64,000 nt of DNA from Pseudomonadota bacterium (GCA_018240525.1 JAFEFN010000007.1:124001-188000), one strand, 5' to 3'. Counted from the stretch's first letter, positions 33,408 to 41,847 are shown. Notes: a model not told the origin generated them from the letters alone. Program-made: numbers and translations.

Positions 33408-33901
33408 CCCGCCGCGGCGGCGGCCATGCGCGCGAGGGCCGGTCCGGTGAGGCGGAAGGTGGTCCACTCGTCCAGGCGCTGGGCGCCCAGGCCGAGGTAG
33501 AACCCGATCGAGGGCTCGTTCCAGTCCAGCACCGCCCAGTCCAGCCGCGCGCAGCCGCGCTCGAGGGCGGTGCGCGCCAGCCAGGCCAGCAGCCGCTTGC
33601 CCAGGCCCCGGCCGCGCGCCTCGGGGCGCACGAACAGGTCCTCCAGGTAGATTCCCGGCTTGCCCAGGAAGGTCGAGAAGTTGTGGAAGAACAGCGCGAA
33701 GCCGAGCGGCACCCCGTCGACGCAGGCGAACACGACCTCGGCGTAGGGACGCGGTCCGCCGAGCGCGGCCGCCAGGTCCGCCTCGGTGGCGACCACCTCC
33801 TGCTCGAGGCGCTCGTAAACGGCCAGCGCGCGGATGAACTCCAGCACCAGGCCCATCTCGTGCGCCGCGGCGGGGCGGATGGTGATGGTGCCCTCGCTCA
33901 T
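33404..33901 (-). CDS. GNAT N-acetyltransferase (diamine acetyltransferase-like)
   Basis: The 165-residue protein has a GNAT fold with the acetyl-CoA loop RPEARGRGLGKRLLAWL. The preceding GKPGIYLEDLFV strand and the DWNEPSIGFYLGLGA region are typical of the spermidine/spermine acetyltransferase branch. The acceptor is probably an amine but is not fixed by sequence. Its start overlaps the PEP carboxylase stop (ATGA), so it is the last gene of a four-gene minus operon. Confidence 0.88.
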   Translation of the reverse strand: MSEGTITIRPAAAHEMGLVLEFIRALAVYERLEQEVVATEADLAAALGGPRPYAEVVFACVDGVPLGFALFFHNFSTFLGKPGIYLEDLFVRPEARGRGLGKRLLAWLARTALERGCARLDWAVLDWNEPSIGFYLGLGAQRLDEWTTFRLTGPALARMAAAAAG

Positions 33902-36630
33902 CCGGTGCTCTGCAGCCCCTCGGCGATGCCGCCGATGCTCGCCAGCAGCGCCGCGAACAGCTCGCCGTCCTCGCGGCCGCCATCGCGCCAGCGGCGCAGC
34001 AGGTCGACCTGCATCAGGTTCATGGGATCCACGTACGGGTTGCGCAGGCGGATGGAGCGCTGCATGGTGGTGTCCGAGTCCAGCAGTGCACCGCTGTCCT
34101 TGATCGCCAGCACCTGCTCGCAGGCGAGGCGGTATTCGGCGCGGATCGTGGCCGGGTAGTCGCCGCGGCTCTGCGCCGTGGCCAGCGCGTCGTAGTAGGC
34201 GGCGATGTCCAGGTCGGCGCGCGCGAGCATGGTCTCGATGTCATCGATCAGGTTGCGCAGGAAGAACCACTCTGCGTGCAGCTCGCGCAGCCGCGCCAGG
34301 CCGAACTGCGCGACCGCGGCGGCCAGTCCGCGGCCGGCGCCGTACCAGCCCGGCAGCATGTAGCGCGCCTGCGTCCAGGCGAAAACCCAGGGCACGGGCA
34401 GCAGCTCCGCCAGGCCAGGATGTTCGGCGCGGTGCACCGAGCGCGCACCGATCTGCATGCGCTCGATGACGTCGATCGGCGTGACCGCCTGGAAGAACTC
34501 GTAGAACGGCGCCGCACCGAAGACCAGCTCGCGGTAGCTGCTGCGGCTCTCGCGCGCGATCAGCGCGGCCACCTCCAGGTGTGCCTGCGGCTCGATTGCA
34601 CGGGGGTCGCGATGCGTGGCCGCGGTGGCAAGGCTGAGGGAGTTGAAGGCGCGTTCCAGGGTGCGCATGGCGATCGGCCGCAGGCCGTACCCTTGCTTCA
34701 CGGTCGCGCCCTGTTCGCGGATGCGCAGCACGCCGTTGACGGTCGCCGGTGGGGCGGCCCTGACGATCGCCTCGATGCGGCCGCCGCCACGGGCGACGCT
34801 CCCGCCGCGCGCGTGGAACAGCACGGGCTGCTCGCCGGCGGCGGCGAGCACGGCGGCCAGCTCGCCCTGCGCCTGGTGGATCAGGAACCGCGAGGCACAG
34901 GGACCGGACTCCTTGTTGCTGTCCGAGTAGCCGATGAGCGCGCACTGCCGGCGCCCGCGTGCCTCGAGGTGGCGGCGGTACAGCGGGTCGGCGAGCAGCT
35001 CCCGCAGGGTCGCGCCGCAGCTGCGCAGCGATTCCTCGGTCTCGAACTGCGGGGCGATGTCGAGGGCGACCTCGCCGGTCTTCTTGTCGTAGGCGGCCGC
35101 CCAGCGTGCCAGCAGCAGGGCCGCCAGCATGTCGTCGGCGCCGCTCGCGCCGCTGATGATGAAGTAGCCGATGGCGGCCGCCCCGTAGCGGTGCCGGCCC
35201 TGCATGATCGCCTCGAACACGGCGAGCGTGCGCTTGCCGAGGGCGTCCAGATCGGTCACCGGGCCGCGGTCCTTCTCGAGCGCCTCGGCCAGGATGTCGC
35301 GCCGCTCGCTGCGGCTGCGCTGCGGCCAGCCGGCATCGCCCAGGCCCTGCGCGAGCACCTGGTGCAGCACCGCGGCCTGCTGGCGCACGTCGAGCGTCGC
35401 CAGGTGGAAGCCGAAGGTGTCGATCCGGCGCAGCAGGCGCTCGACCTGGAACAGGCCCGCATTGCTGCCACGGTGCGCCTTGAGGCTGCTGGCGACCAGC
35501 GCGATGTCGTCGCGGAACTGGCGCGCGCCCTCGTAGCCACGGGCGCGGCCTTCGTACACGGCGCGCAGCCGCTCGCTGACCTGTGCCAGGAACACCCGGT
35601 AGGGCATGCGGTCGTGCCGGGCCGGGGTGATCGCCTGCGCCCCGGGCAGGAGCAGCGTGTACTGCTCGATGCGCTTGGCCAGCTCTGCGGAGATCGACAC
35701 GCGGCTGGCGCTCTGCGACAGCCGCTGCGCCAGCTCCTGGCACTCGGTGAAGTAGGTGTTGACCAGCACGCGGTTCTGGCGCGCCAGGGTGTCGCGGATG
35801 GTCTTGGCATGCACGTCGGGGTTGCCGTCCATGTCGCCACCCGCCCAGGAGCCGAAATGCAGGATCGAGGGCACGCGCACCGCGCCGGCTTGCCCGCCGT
35901 AGACTTTCTCCAGCGCCTGGGCGATCTCCTCGTAGAATGCCGGCACCACGCGGTAGAGCACATCCAGCAGGTAGAAGAGGATCTGCTCGCGCTCGTCGGC
36001 CACGGTGAGCCGCTCGCGCGGCAGCTCCTCGGTCTGCCAGGCCGTGGTGAGCTCCATGCGCACGCTGTCCCAGATCGAGCGCGCCTCGTTCGGGGTCAGC
36101 GAGGGGTCGAGCCGCTCGAGCAGGCGCTGTGCGATGCGCTGCTGCTTGCGCAGCAGCGTGCGCCGGCTGGCCTCGGTCAGGTGCGGGGCGAACACCGGCT
36201 CGATGGACAGGCCGCCCAGCAGGTCGATCACCTGGGTGGCGCTCAGCCCCTGCGCCTTGAGCGTGGCGATCGCATCCTCCACGCCACCGGGCTGCGGCCG
36301 CTGGCTCTCCTTGAGGAAGTAGTCGCGCCGCCTGCGGATGCGGTGCACCTTCTCGGCGATGTTGACCGCCTGGAACCAGGTCGAGAACGCGCGCACGAGG
36401 TCGCGGGTGAGCGCAGGCGGGCGGCCGCGCACCAGCGCCTCCAGCTGCGCGCGTGCCTGCACCTCGCCGTTGCGCGCGCCGATGGCGGCGACGCGCTCGG
36501 CCTCGACCTGCTCGAACAGCGCGCGGCCGCCCTGCTCGAGCAGCACCTCGCCGACCAGGGCGCCGAGGGCGTGCACGTCATCGCGCAGCGGCTCGTGCTT
36601 GGGCGGGAAGTGGATGTCGGAGCGCAGCAT
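33898..36630 (-). CDS. ppc: Phosphoenolpyruvate carboxylase
   Basis: The 910-residue protein is a full-length PEPC, which makes oxaloacetate from PEP and bicarbonate. Conserved regions include GGDMDGNPDV, LIGYSDSNKESG, FHARGGSVARGGG and the C-terminal RLRNPYVDPMN. Several key positions deviate. The first signature, usually TAHPTE, reads APHLTE (His150 kept). The Lys of the aspartate inhibitor site (E. coli Lys773) is Arg804. The terminal QNTG/RNTG is QSTG (Ser908). The enzyme is probably active but may respond differently to aspartate. It starts immediately after the VOC gene stop (TAGATG) and overlaps the GNAT gene by 4 bp. Confidence 0.93.
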   Translation of the reverse strand: MLRSDIHFPPKHEPLRDDVHALGALVGEVLLEQGGRALFEQVEAERVAAIGARNGEVQARAQLEALVRGRPPALTRDLVRAFSTWFQAVNIAEKVHRIRRRRDYFLKESQRPQPGGVEDAIATLKAQGLSATQVIDLLGGLSIEPVFAPHLTEASRRTLLRKQQRIAQRLLERLDPSLTPNEARSIWDSVRMELTTAWQTEELPRERLTVADEREQILFYLLDVLYRVVPAFYEEIAQALEKVYGGQAGAVRVPSILHFGSWAGGDMDGNPDVHAKTIRDTLARQNRVLVNTYFTECQELAQRLSQSASRVSISAELAKRIEQYTLLLPGAQAITPARHDRMPYRVFLAQVSERLRAVYEGRARGYEGARQFRDDIALVASSLKAHRGSNAGLFQVERLLRRIDTFGFHLATLDVRQQAAVLHQVLAQGLGDAGWPQRSRSERRDILAEALEKDRGPVTDLDALGKRTLAVFEAIMQGRHRYGAAAIGYFIISGASGADDMLAALLLARWAAAYDKKTGEVALDIAPQFETEESLRSCGATLRELLADPLYRRHLEARGRRQCALIGYSDSNKESGPCASRFLIHQAQGELAAVLAAAGEQPVLFHARGGSVARGGGRIEAIVRAAPPATVNGVLRIREQGATVKQGYGLRPIAMRTLERAFNSLSLATAATHRDPRAIEPQAHLEVAALIARESRSSYRELVFGAAPFYEFFQAVTPIDVIERMQIGARSVHRAEHPGLAELLPVPWVFAWTQARYMLPGWYGAGRGLAAAVAQFGLARLRELHAEWFFLRNLIDDIETMLARADLDIAAYYDALATAQSRGDYPATIRAEYRLACEQVLAIKDSGALLDSDTTMQRSIRLRNPYVDPMNLMQVDLLRRWRDGGREDGELFAALLASIGGIAEGLQSTG

Positions 36631-37062
36631 CTACTCGTGCCAGGCGTTGGCCGTGCCCGCGATCGCGCGACGCGCGGGCACCACGCAGAAGCGCTGGCCG
36701 GTGGGGGCCTGCATGACGACCCAGTCGTGCACGGCGCTCACGCGGCGCGCGCCGAGCTTCTCCAGGCGGCGCACCTCGGCGGCGACGTCGGTGGACTCGA
36801 TGTCCAGGTGCACGCGGCTCTCGTGGCGGACCTGCTGCACTTCGATGTCCAGCGGGCTGCCCTCAAGCCGGCGGTAGAGCGCCTGGCCGGCCTCCGCCGA
36901 GGCTTCGACCCTCAGTCCGAGCGCTGCCCCCCAGAAGGCGGCCGCCGCCTCCAGGTCCTCAGTGTTGCAGTCGATGATGAATCCGGATAGGCGGCTGTGG
37001 TGCATGTCGGGGGTCCTGCGCGCGCCGGTCAGGTCGGCGCTGGTCATGTTATTGGCGGTCAT
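36631..37062 (-). CDS. VOC/glyoxalase superfamily protein
   Basis: The 143-residue protein has one vicinal-oxygen-chelate domain: SGFIIDCNTEDLEAAAAFWGAALGL begins the first beta-alpha-beta-beta-beta unit (landmark AAFWGAALGLRV). HLDIESTDVAAEVRRLEKLGA is part of the second, which ends MQAPTGQRFCVV. The substrate is unknown; the usual catalytic set cannot be assigned. ATG 37062 has AGGG 7 nt before it. The gene lies 38 bp after the Kef antiporter gene and abuts the PEPC gene, so it belongs to the same operon. Confidence 0.85.
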   Translation of the reverse strand: MTANNMTSADLTGARRTPDMHHSRLSGFIIDCNTEDLEAAAAFWGAALGLRVEASAEAGQALYRRLEGSPLDIEVQQVRHESRVHLDIESTDVAAEVRRLEKLGARRVSAVHDWVVMQAPTGQRFCVVPARRAIAGTANAWHE

Positions 37063-37100
37063 TTTACCGCCCTGGCGGGCCCGGCGGGGCCTGCGTGCGC

Positions 37101-39083
37101 CTAGCCGGCGAGCAGCACCGCCTCGGCACGCTCCAGCTCCTCGGGCTGGCCGTAGATGACGACGATGTCGCCGTCGCGCAGCACGGTGTCGGGCGCCGGC
37201 TCGCGCCCCAGGATCCCCAGGCGGCGCACGCCGGTGAAGGTGACCGCCACGCCGCGGTTGCGCACCTCCTGGAGCGTGCGGCCGACCGACCATGCACCCG
37301 GCGGGACCACCACCGACTTGATCTCCTCGCGGTGCTCGCTGGTCTCGTCGACCGGGCGTGAGGCGCTGCTGCGCACGATCGTGTGCAGCACCGTGTAGCG
37401 GTTGTTGCGGATCTCGCCGAGCGTGCGCACCACGCGCGAGACCGGGACGTGCAGCAGCATGAGCACGTGCGAGACCAGCATGAGGCTGGCCTCGAAGGTC
37501 TCCGGCACGACGTCCGTGGCGCCCGCGTCCTGCAGTTCCTTGAGGCGCGCATCGTCGCTCGTGCGCACCAGTACCGGCACCTCGGGGCGCAGCGCCCGGA
37601 TGCTGCGCAGGATGCCCAGCGCCGTCGCCGGATCGGAGAAGCTGATGACGACGGCGCTGGCGGCAGCGAGTCCTGCCTTGCCGAGCATCTCCTCGTCGGC
37701 CGAATCGCCGAACAGCACCGGGTCGCCGAGCTGGCGCGCGGCGCGGATGCGCGCCGGGTCCAGGTCGAGCGCGATGTACTCGAAGCCGTGCGACTCGAGC
37801 ACGCGCGCCACGTTCTGGCCGACGCGGCCGAAGCCGCACAGGATGACGTGGTCGCGCAGCGCGATGCCCCGGGTGGCATCGTCCTCGCGCTCGCTGGCGG
37901 TGCGCATCGGGCCGTGCTCGCGCAGCAGGAAGCGCGCCACGCGCTTGTTGTTGTTGAGGATGAGCGGGCTGACGACCATGGACACCACCATGGCCACCAG
38001 CAGCGGGCTGCCGATCTGCTCCGGCACCAGCCCCGCCTGCAGCAGGATCGTGCCGAGCGCCACCCCGAACTCCCCGCCGATCGACATCACGATGCCGGTG
38101 CGCAGCGCCTTGAAGCGCGAGTGCACGAAAGGGTAGGTCACCATGGCTGCGAGCAGCGCCTTCAGCATCACCATCATCACCAGCATGCTCAGCACCGCCA
38201 GCAGCTGCGCCGGTCGGAACAGCAGGTGCAGGTCCAGGAGCATGCCGACGGAGATGAAGAACAGGCCGAGCAGGATGTCGCGGAAGGGCCTGATGACCGT
38301 CTCGATCTGGTGGCGGTACTCGGTCTCCGCCAGCATCATCCCCGCCAGGAACGCACCGAGTGCGAAGGATAGCCCGGCGGTGTGCGACACCCAGGCGGAG
38401 CTGAGGACCACCAGCAGCACGGTGAGCGTGAACAGCTCCCGCAGGCGGCTGTGCGCGATCACGTGGAACAGCGGGCGCAGCAGCCAGCGCCCGGCGGCGA
38501 GCACGGCGATGATCGAGAGCACGCCGCCGAGCACCGGGATCACGCTGGCGCCCAGGCTCAGCGGGGCCGTGCCGGCAGCGAGCAGCGCGGCCAGGGCGAG
38601 GAAGGGCACGAACGCGAGGTCCTGGAACAGCAGCATGCTGAAAGCGAGCCGCCCGTGCGTGCGGTTCAGCTCCGAGCGCTCGGTCAGCTGCTGCAGCAGG
38701 ATGGCGGTGGAACTCATGGAGACCGCGCCGCCGAGCACGGCGGCCACCAGCCACGGCAACCCGAGCAGCCGGCCGATGAGGGCGAACACGGTGGTGGTGA
38801 GGGCCACCTGCGCACCGCCGAGCACGAAGACCTCGCCGCGCATCGCGATCATGCGCGGCAGCGAGAATTCGAGCCCGAGGGTGAAGAGCAGGAAGGCGAC
38901 GCCCAGCTCGGCCAGCAGGCGCGTGGCGCCGGAGTCCGGAACGATGCCCAGGGCGTGCGGCCCGAGCGACAGCCCGACCAGGAGATAGGCGGCGCTGGTG
39001 GGCAGGCGCAGGCGACGCGCAATCGTCACGAGGAAGACCGATCCGGCCAGCAGGATCAGGCACTGGGACAGCGGGCTGAACAT
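37101..39083 (-). CDS. Kef-type monovalent cation:proton antiporter (CPA2) with RCK domains
   Basis: The 660-residue protein has about 12-13 transmembrane helices in residues 1-390, including the CPA2 LLAELGVAFLLFTLGLEFS helix and MSSTAILLQQL. A Rossmann RCK/TrkA-N domain (VILCGFGRVGQNVARVL, near 405) and a TrkA-C domain (about 575-655) follow. It should exchange K+ or Na+ for H+, gated by nucleotide or redox ligands. It resembles KefB/KefC and YbaL in layout. It is the first gene of the four-gene operon with VOC, PEPC and GNAT. Confidence 0.92.
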   Translation of the reverse strand: MFSPLSQCLILLAGSVFLVTIARRLRLPTSAAYLLVGLSLGPHALGIVPDSGATRLLAELGVAFLLFTLGLEFSLPRMIAMRGEVFVLGGAQVALTTTVFALIGRLLGLPWLVAAVLGGAVSMSSTAILLQQLTERSELNRTHGRLAFSMLLFQDLAFVPFLALAALLAAGTAPLSLGASVIPVLGGVLSIIAVLAAGRWLLRPLFHVIAHSRLRELFTLTVLLVVLSSAWVSHTAGLSFALGAFLAGMMLAETEYRHQIETVIRPFRDILLGLFFISVGMLLDLHLLFRPAQLLAVLSMLVMMVMLKALLAAMVTYPFVHSRFKALRTGIVMSIGGEFGVALGTILLQAGLVPEQIGSPLLVAMVVSMVVSPLILNNNKRVARFLLREHGPMRTASEREDDATRGIALRDHVILCGFGRVGQNVARVLESHGFEYIALDLDPARIRAARQLGDPVLFGDSADEEMLGKAGLAAASAVVISFSDPATALGILRSIRALRPEVPVLVRTSDDARLKELQDAGATDVVPETFEASLMLVSHVLMLLHVPVSRVVRTLGEIRNNRYTVLHTIVRSSASRPVDETSEHREEIKSVVVPPGAWSVGRTLQEVRNRGVAVTFTGVRRLGILGREPAPDTVLRDGDIVVIYGQPEELERAEAVLLAG

Positions 39084-39156
39084 GGCCCCAAGTTAGACCG
39101 GGCCAATGCGAGCGTGCAACGTCCGCCGCCGCCCGCGCGGCGGGAGGCGCCGGGGT

Positions 39157-39891
39157 TCAGCCTTTCCCGAGCATCCGGCCGGCGCCACGCGACCAGGCCG
39201 TCACCGCCTGCGGTACCGGTGTGTCCGTCGGCAGGCGCGGGTCCGGCTGCGCAGGCAACGCCATGAGGGCCAGGGGGAGGACCCCGGCCCAGCAGGGCAG
39301 TGCATAGTCCGCCTCGGCATCCACCGGCGGCCCACGCCGGATCTTGGCGGAGACTTCGGTGATCGGCAGAGACAGCACGCTGGTGGCGTTGAGTTCCTTG
39401 CGGTTCGGGCCACGCACCTCGGCCGCGCGTCCGGGCAGCACGCGGTTGACCAGCGCGGTCAAGGCGGCGCGCTTCTGGTCCTCATCGGTGACCAGCGCGG
39501 CCCGGCCGAGCACCAGCACCGAGCGGTAGTTCATCGAGTGGTGGAAGGCAGAGCGTGCCAGGACCAGCCCGTCCAGCAGCGTGACGGTGAGACACACCTC
39601 GATGCCCCGGCTGAGGTTCTTCAGCATGCGGCTGGCGACCGAGCCATGGACGTAGAGCGTCTCACCGACGCGGGCGTGGATGGTGGGCACGACGTAGGGC
39701 TGCTTGTCCGCCACGAAGCCCACGTGGCAGTACAAGGCCTCGTCGAGGATCGCGTCGATGACCGCGCGGTCGTAGCTGCCGCGGTCGCGGAGCCGTGCGA
39801 GCCGGGTGCGCTGCGTGGGCTTGATCAGATGCCGGTCTGCCAGGTGCTCGGCAGGCCGGCCTTGCCGATGGCATCCTCGATCGCCAGGCAC
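39157..39891 (-). CDS. Pyridoxamine 5'-phosphate oxidase-like flavin-binding protein
   Basis: The product matches the PNPOx-like/NimA-type split barrel: RGSYDRAVIDAILDEALYCHVGF, QPYVVPTIHARVGETLYVHGS, then GIEVCLTVTLLDGLVLARSAFHHS and MNYRSVLVLGRA. Such proteins bind FMN or F420 and reduce small molecules; the substrate is unknown. The start is uncertain. The only upstream GTG/ATG (39891) would overlap the preceding gene by 67 bp with unlikely sequence. The domain begins near residue 25, where a CTG overlaps the upstream stop. Confidence 0.82.
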   Translation of the reverse strand: MPGDRGCHRQGRPAEHLADRHLIKPTQRTRLARLRDRGSYDRAVIDAILDEALYCHVGFVADKQPYVVPTIHARVGETLYVHGSVASRMLKNLSRGIEVCLTVTLLDGLVLARSAFHHSMNYRSVLVLGRAALVTDEDQKRAALTALVNRVLPGRAAEVRGPNRKELNATSVLSLPITEVSAKIRRGPPVDAEADYALPCWAGVLPLALMALPAQPDPRLPTDTPVPQAVTAWSRGAGRMLGKG

Positions 39892-40112
39892 GCCTCGCGC
39901 GCCTCGGGCTGCGCCCGCAGGCTGCGGGCGATCGAATTGAGGAACTGGGAGATCAGGGAGGCGTTCGGGTGCGGCACATGCAGTTGCTCCTCGACACGGT
40001 CGATGGCCTCGGTGAGGTCGTCCTGGTCGCAGCCGCGGAAGCTCATGCGGGTGACGGCGTGCTGCACGGTCATCAGAGCCTGGTGAATCGCCGCCTGCTG
40101 CGCACCGTCCAT
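39825..40112 (-). CDS. Small hypothetical protein, helical
   Basis: This 95-residue, soluble, largely helical protein has no recognised family (landmarks MTVQHAVTRMSFRGCDQDDL and SLISQFLNSIARSLRAQPEA). It has no signal or membrane segment. It is on the same strand as, and overlaps the putative N-terminus of, the PNPOx-like gene. A candidate -10 (CACATT) lies 6 nt before the ATG, so a leaderless transcript is possible. The coding call rests on composition and its frame being continued by the downstream gene. Confidence 0.6.
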   Translation of the reverse strand: MDGAQQAAIHQALMTVQHAVTRMSFRGCDQDDLTEAIDRVEEQLHVPHPNASLISQFLNSIARSLRAQPEAREACLAIEDAIGKAGLPSTWQTGI

Positions 40113-40162
40113 CGATGGAATGTGAACCGCTTCGGGCGTCGCTGCAAGGGCGGACCGGCAGG

Positions 40163-40195
40163 AAATGAAAAGGCCCCGCCGTCGCCGGCGGGGCC
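40163..40195 (-). terminator. Rho-independent terminator after the His/Ser-rich gene
   Basis: GGCCCCGCC (40172-40180) pairs perfectly with GGCGGGGCC (40187-40195) around a 6-nt loop. On the minus strand TTTTCATTTCC follows. It lies 20 bp past the stop of the small exported His/Ser-rich protein and isolates that gene from the operon below. Confidence 0.85.
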
Positions 40196-40215
40196 CTCCA
40201 AACGCAACCTCGACC

Positions 40216-40425
40216 TTACTTGGCCGGGGCGGTGTCGTCGCTCTTCGGCGCGCTGCTGCTGCTCTTGTGGGAGCTCTTGTGCGAGCTGTGGTGCGAGCTG
40301 TGGTGCGAGCTCTTGTGGGTGCTGCTCTTGGTGGACGGGGTCGTGGCCGGGGCCGTCTCGTCGGCGGCGAAGGCCGGCGCGGCGACCAGGGCGGTGGCGA
40401 TGACGGGGACGAGGTACTTGAACAT
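40216..40425 (-). CDS. Small exported His/Ser/Lys-rich repeat protein
   Basis: The 69-residue precursor has a clean signal peptide (MFKYLVPVIATALVAAPAFA, cut after residue 20 or 21). The mature part of about 48 residues has seven His in a run of SHHS, SSHK and THKSS units (about residues 31-57), with acidic ends. It resembles no family I can name with certainty; it is similar in style to acid-shock or metal-binding small proteins. Zn, Cu or Ni binding is a reasonable but untested idea. It has its own terminator and its own 250-bp upstream region, so it appears to be a monocistronic stress gene. Confidence 0.8.
   Translation of the reverse strand: MFKYLVPVIATALVAAPAFAADETAPATTPSTKSSTHKSSHHSSHHSSHKSSHKSSSSAPKSDDTAPAK
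40271..40318 (-). repeat. 12-bp tandem coding repeat in the His/Ser-rich gene
   Basis: Four copies of a 12-bp unit (GAGCTCTTGTGC / GAGCTGTGGTGC, plus-strand view) run from 40271 to 40318, with weaker copies on either side. Each encodes a tetrapeptide of Ser, His and Lys/His. Slippage in these units would change the number of His-containing tetrapeptides without changing frame. Confidence 0.75.
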
Positions 40426-40674
40426 CGATGTAGTCTCCACAGGATGACTGAAGGTTGGTTGATTGCAGCCCAGGCGGATGCCTGACCGGCTCATGGGCGT
40501 CGGCGCACCGCGCCATCGCTCATCAGCCGGGCAGGCTCACGGGCCCGGGGCGCGCGTATTATGGGACCAAACATCCCCTCGGGACGGCGTATGACTGCAA
40601 CGTAATGTTGGCGGCAGGAACGCGCCTATCTATCTGAAAAATAAGGTAAAAACCAAGTCTCCCGGAGTGGCAGG
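40426..40674 (-). promoter_or_regulatory. Upstream region of the His/Ser-rich gene
   Basis: This 249-bp gap contains no convincing gene. Its distal part (40620-40660) is unusually AT-rich for this genome. On the minus strand TTGGTT is followed after 17 nt by ATAGAT (and TAGATA one base on), a poor but position-correct promoter. CTATCTATCT at 40626-40635 is a short direct repeat in the same place. GGAG lies 9 nt before the ATG at 40425. Confidence 0.4.
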
Positions 40675-41220
40675 TCAGTCGCCGGCGAACGTGACGAGCT
40701 TTCGCACCGCCGTGCCCAGGCGCTCCAGTCGCCCCGAGCCTCCCAGGTCCGGCAGGTCGACGATGAAGCAGGCAGCCACCACCTCGGCGCCCTGCTGGCG
40801 AAGCAGCTGAACCGCTGCGCAGGCGGTGCCGCCCGTGGCGATCAGGTCATCGACCAGCAGGATGCGCTCGCCCGGCTGCACCGCGTCACGGTGCATCTCC
40901 ATGTGATCGATCCCGTACTCGAGCGAGTAGGCGATGCTCACCGTCTGGTGTGGCAGCTTGCCCTTCTTGCGTACCGGTACGAAGCCGGCGGTGAGCTGGT
41001 GGGCCACCGCCCCTCCCAGGATGAAGCCGCGTGCCTCGATGCCGGCCACCCGGTCGATGCGCTCGCCGGCCCAGGGAGCGACCAGCTGCTCGATCGCCCC
41101 GCGAAACACGCGCGCGTTGCCGAGCAGCGTCGTGATGTCGCGGAACATGATCCCGGGCTTGGGGTAGTCGGGGATGGCGCGGATGGCCGCGCGGATCTCT
41201 GCAGTCGTCACCGTGTCCAT
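40675..41220 (-). CDS. apt: Adenine phosphoribosyltransferase
   Basis: The 181-residue cytoplasmic enzyme salvages adenine to AMP using PRPP. It carries the PRPP-binding signature [14 protein letters not shown], the [12 protein letters not shown]-terminal motif and [16 protein letters not shown], all as in Apt. Length is typical. There is no Shine-Dalgarno sequence; TAAGAT stands exactly 6 nt before ATG, suggesting a leaderless transcript. It lies 16 bp downstream of the DUF938 gene on the same strand. Confidence 0.96.
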   Translation of the reverse strand: MDTVTTAEIRAAIRAIPDYPKPGIMFRDITTLLGNARVFRGAIEQLVAPWAGERIDRVAGIEARGFILGGAVAHQLTAGFVPVRKKGKLPHQTVSIAYSLEYGIDHMEMHRDAVQPGERILLVDDLIATGGTACAAVQLLRQQGAEVVAACFIVDLPDLGGSGRLERLGTAVRKLVTFAGD

Positions 41221-41226
41221 GTGCGC

Positions 41227-41232
41227 ATCTTA
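41227..41232 (-). promoter_or_regulatory. Candidate -10 box for leaderless apt
   Basis: TAAGAT (minus strand, 5 of 6 matches to TATAAT) is followed by GCGCAC and then the apt ATG. Transcription would start at the ATG. No Shine-Dalgarno sequence is present. Confidence 0.5.
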
Positions 41233-41236
41233 CGTC

Positions 41237-41827
41237 TCAGCGCCTCTGCCAAACGAGCGTGCGGTTGTTCGCCGGCATCGCGTGGTCGGCGACCAGGTGC
41301 AGTCCCTGCGCGAGCGCGAGCTGCGTGACCGCCTCGAAGTCGCGAACGGCGCTGTCCGGGTCGCGTGCGCGCAGCCAGGCATCGAAGGCCTCGTTGCTGG
41401 GGCTGGTGTGCCGTCCGCCGTAACGGAACGGGCCGTACACGCACAGGATCCCCGCCGGCGGCAGCAGCGCGCCGAAGCCGCGGAAGAAGTCTCCGACCGC
41501 AGCCCAGGACATGATGTGCAGCGTGTTGGCGCTGAAGCCGGCATCCACGCCGGCGACCGGCCAGGGCTCGTCGCGCACGTCCAGTGGCAGCGGCGCGCGC
41601 AGGTTGGGCAGGCCCGATGCACGCACCCGCCCGAGCAGGCCGCCCTCGAGCGGTGGCACTTCGCTCGGCTGCCAGGTCAGCTGCGGCAGGTGCGCGGCGA
41701 AGTGCACGGCGTGCTGGCCGGTGCCGCTGCCGACTTCGAGCACGCCACGGCACGAGGCGAAGGCCGTGCGCAGCACGCCCAGGATCGGTTCCTTGTTGCG
41801 CTCGCAGGCATCGGAAAGGGCGGTCAC
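41237..41827 (-). CDS. DUF938 SAM-dependent methyltransferase-like protein
   Basis: The 196-residue protein starts at a GTG and matches the DUF938 pattern. It begins SDACERNKEPIL, has the SAM-binding loop VLEVGSGTGQHAVHFA, and then QPSEVPP, FSANTLHIMSW and YGPFRYGGRHTSPSNEAFD. It is a class I methyltransferase fold with unknown acceptor. It is divergent from the nitroreductase gene, with only 26 bp between the starts. Confidence 0.9.
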   Translation of the reverse strand: MTALSDACERNKEPILGVLRTAFASCRGVLEVGSGTGQHAVHFAAHLPQLTWQPSEVPPLEGGLLGRVRASGLPNLRAPLPLDVRDEPWPVAGVDAGFSANTLHIMSWAAVGDFFRGFGALLPPAGILCVYGPFRYGGRHTSPSNEAFDAWLRARDPDSAVRDFEAVTQLALAQGLHLVADHAMPANNRTLVWQRR

Positions 41828-41841
41828 CGGCTGAAGTCTGC

Positions 41842-41847
41842 GACAAT
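41842..41847 (+). promoter_or_regulatory. Candidate -10 box for leaderless nitroreductase mRNA
   Basis: GACAAT (4 of 6 matches to TATAAT) is followed by GCGCGC and the ATG at 41854. This leaves no room for a leader or ribosome site in the 26-bp divergent gap. Confidence 0.45.

Noticed and set aside
40259..40330. Short tandem repeats that might be a CRISPR-like array
   Set aside because: Units are 12 bp without spacers and encode Ser/His tetrapeptides in a gene with signal peptide and terminator.
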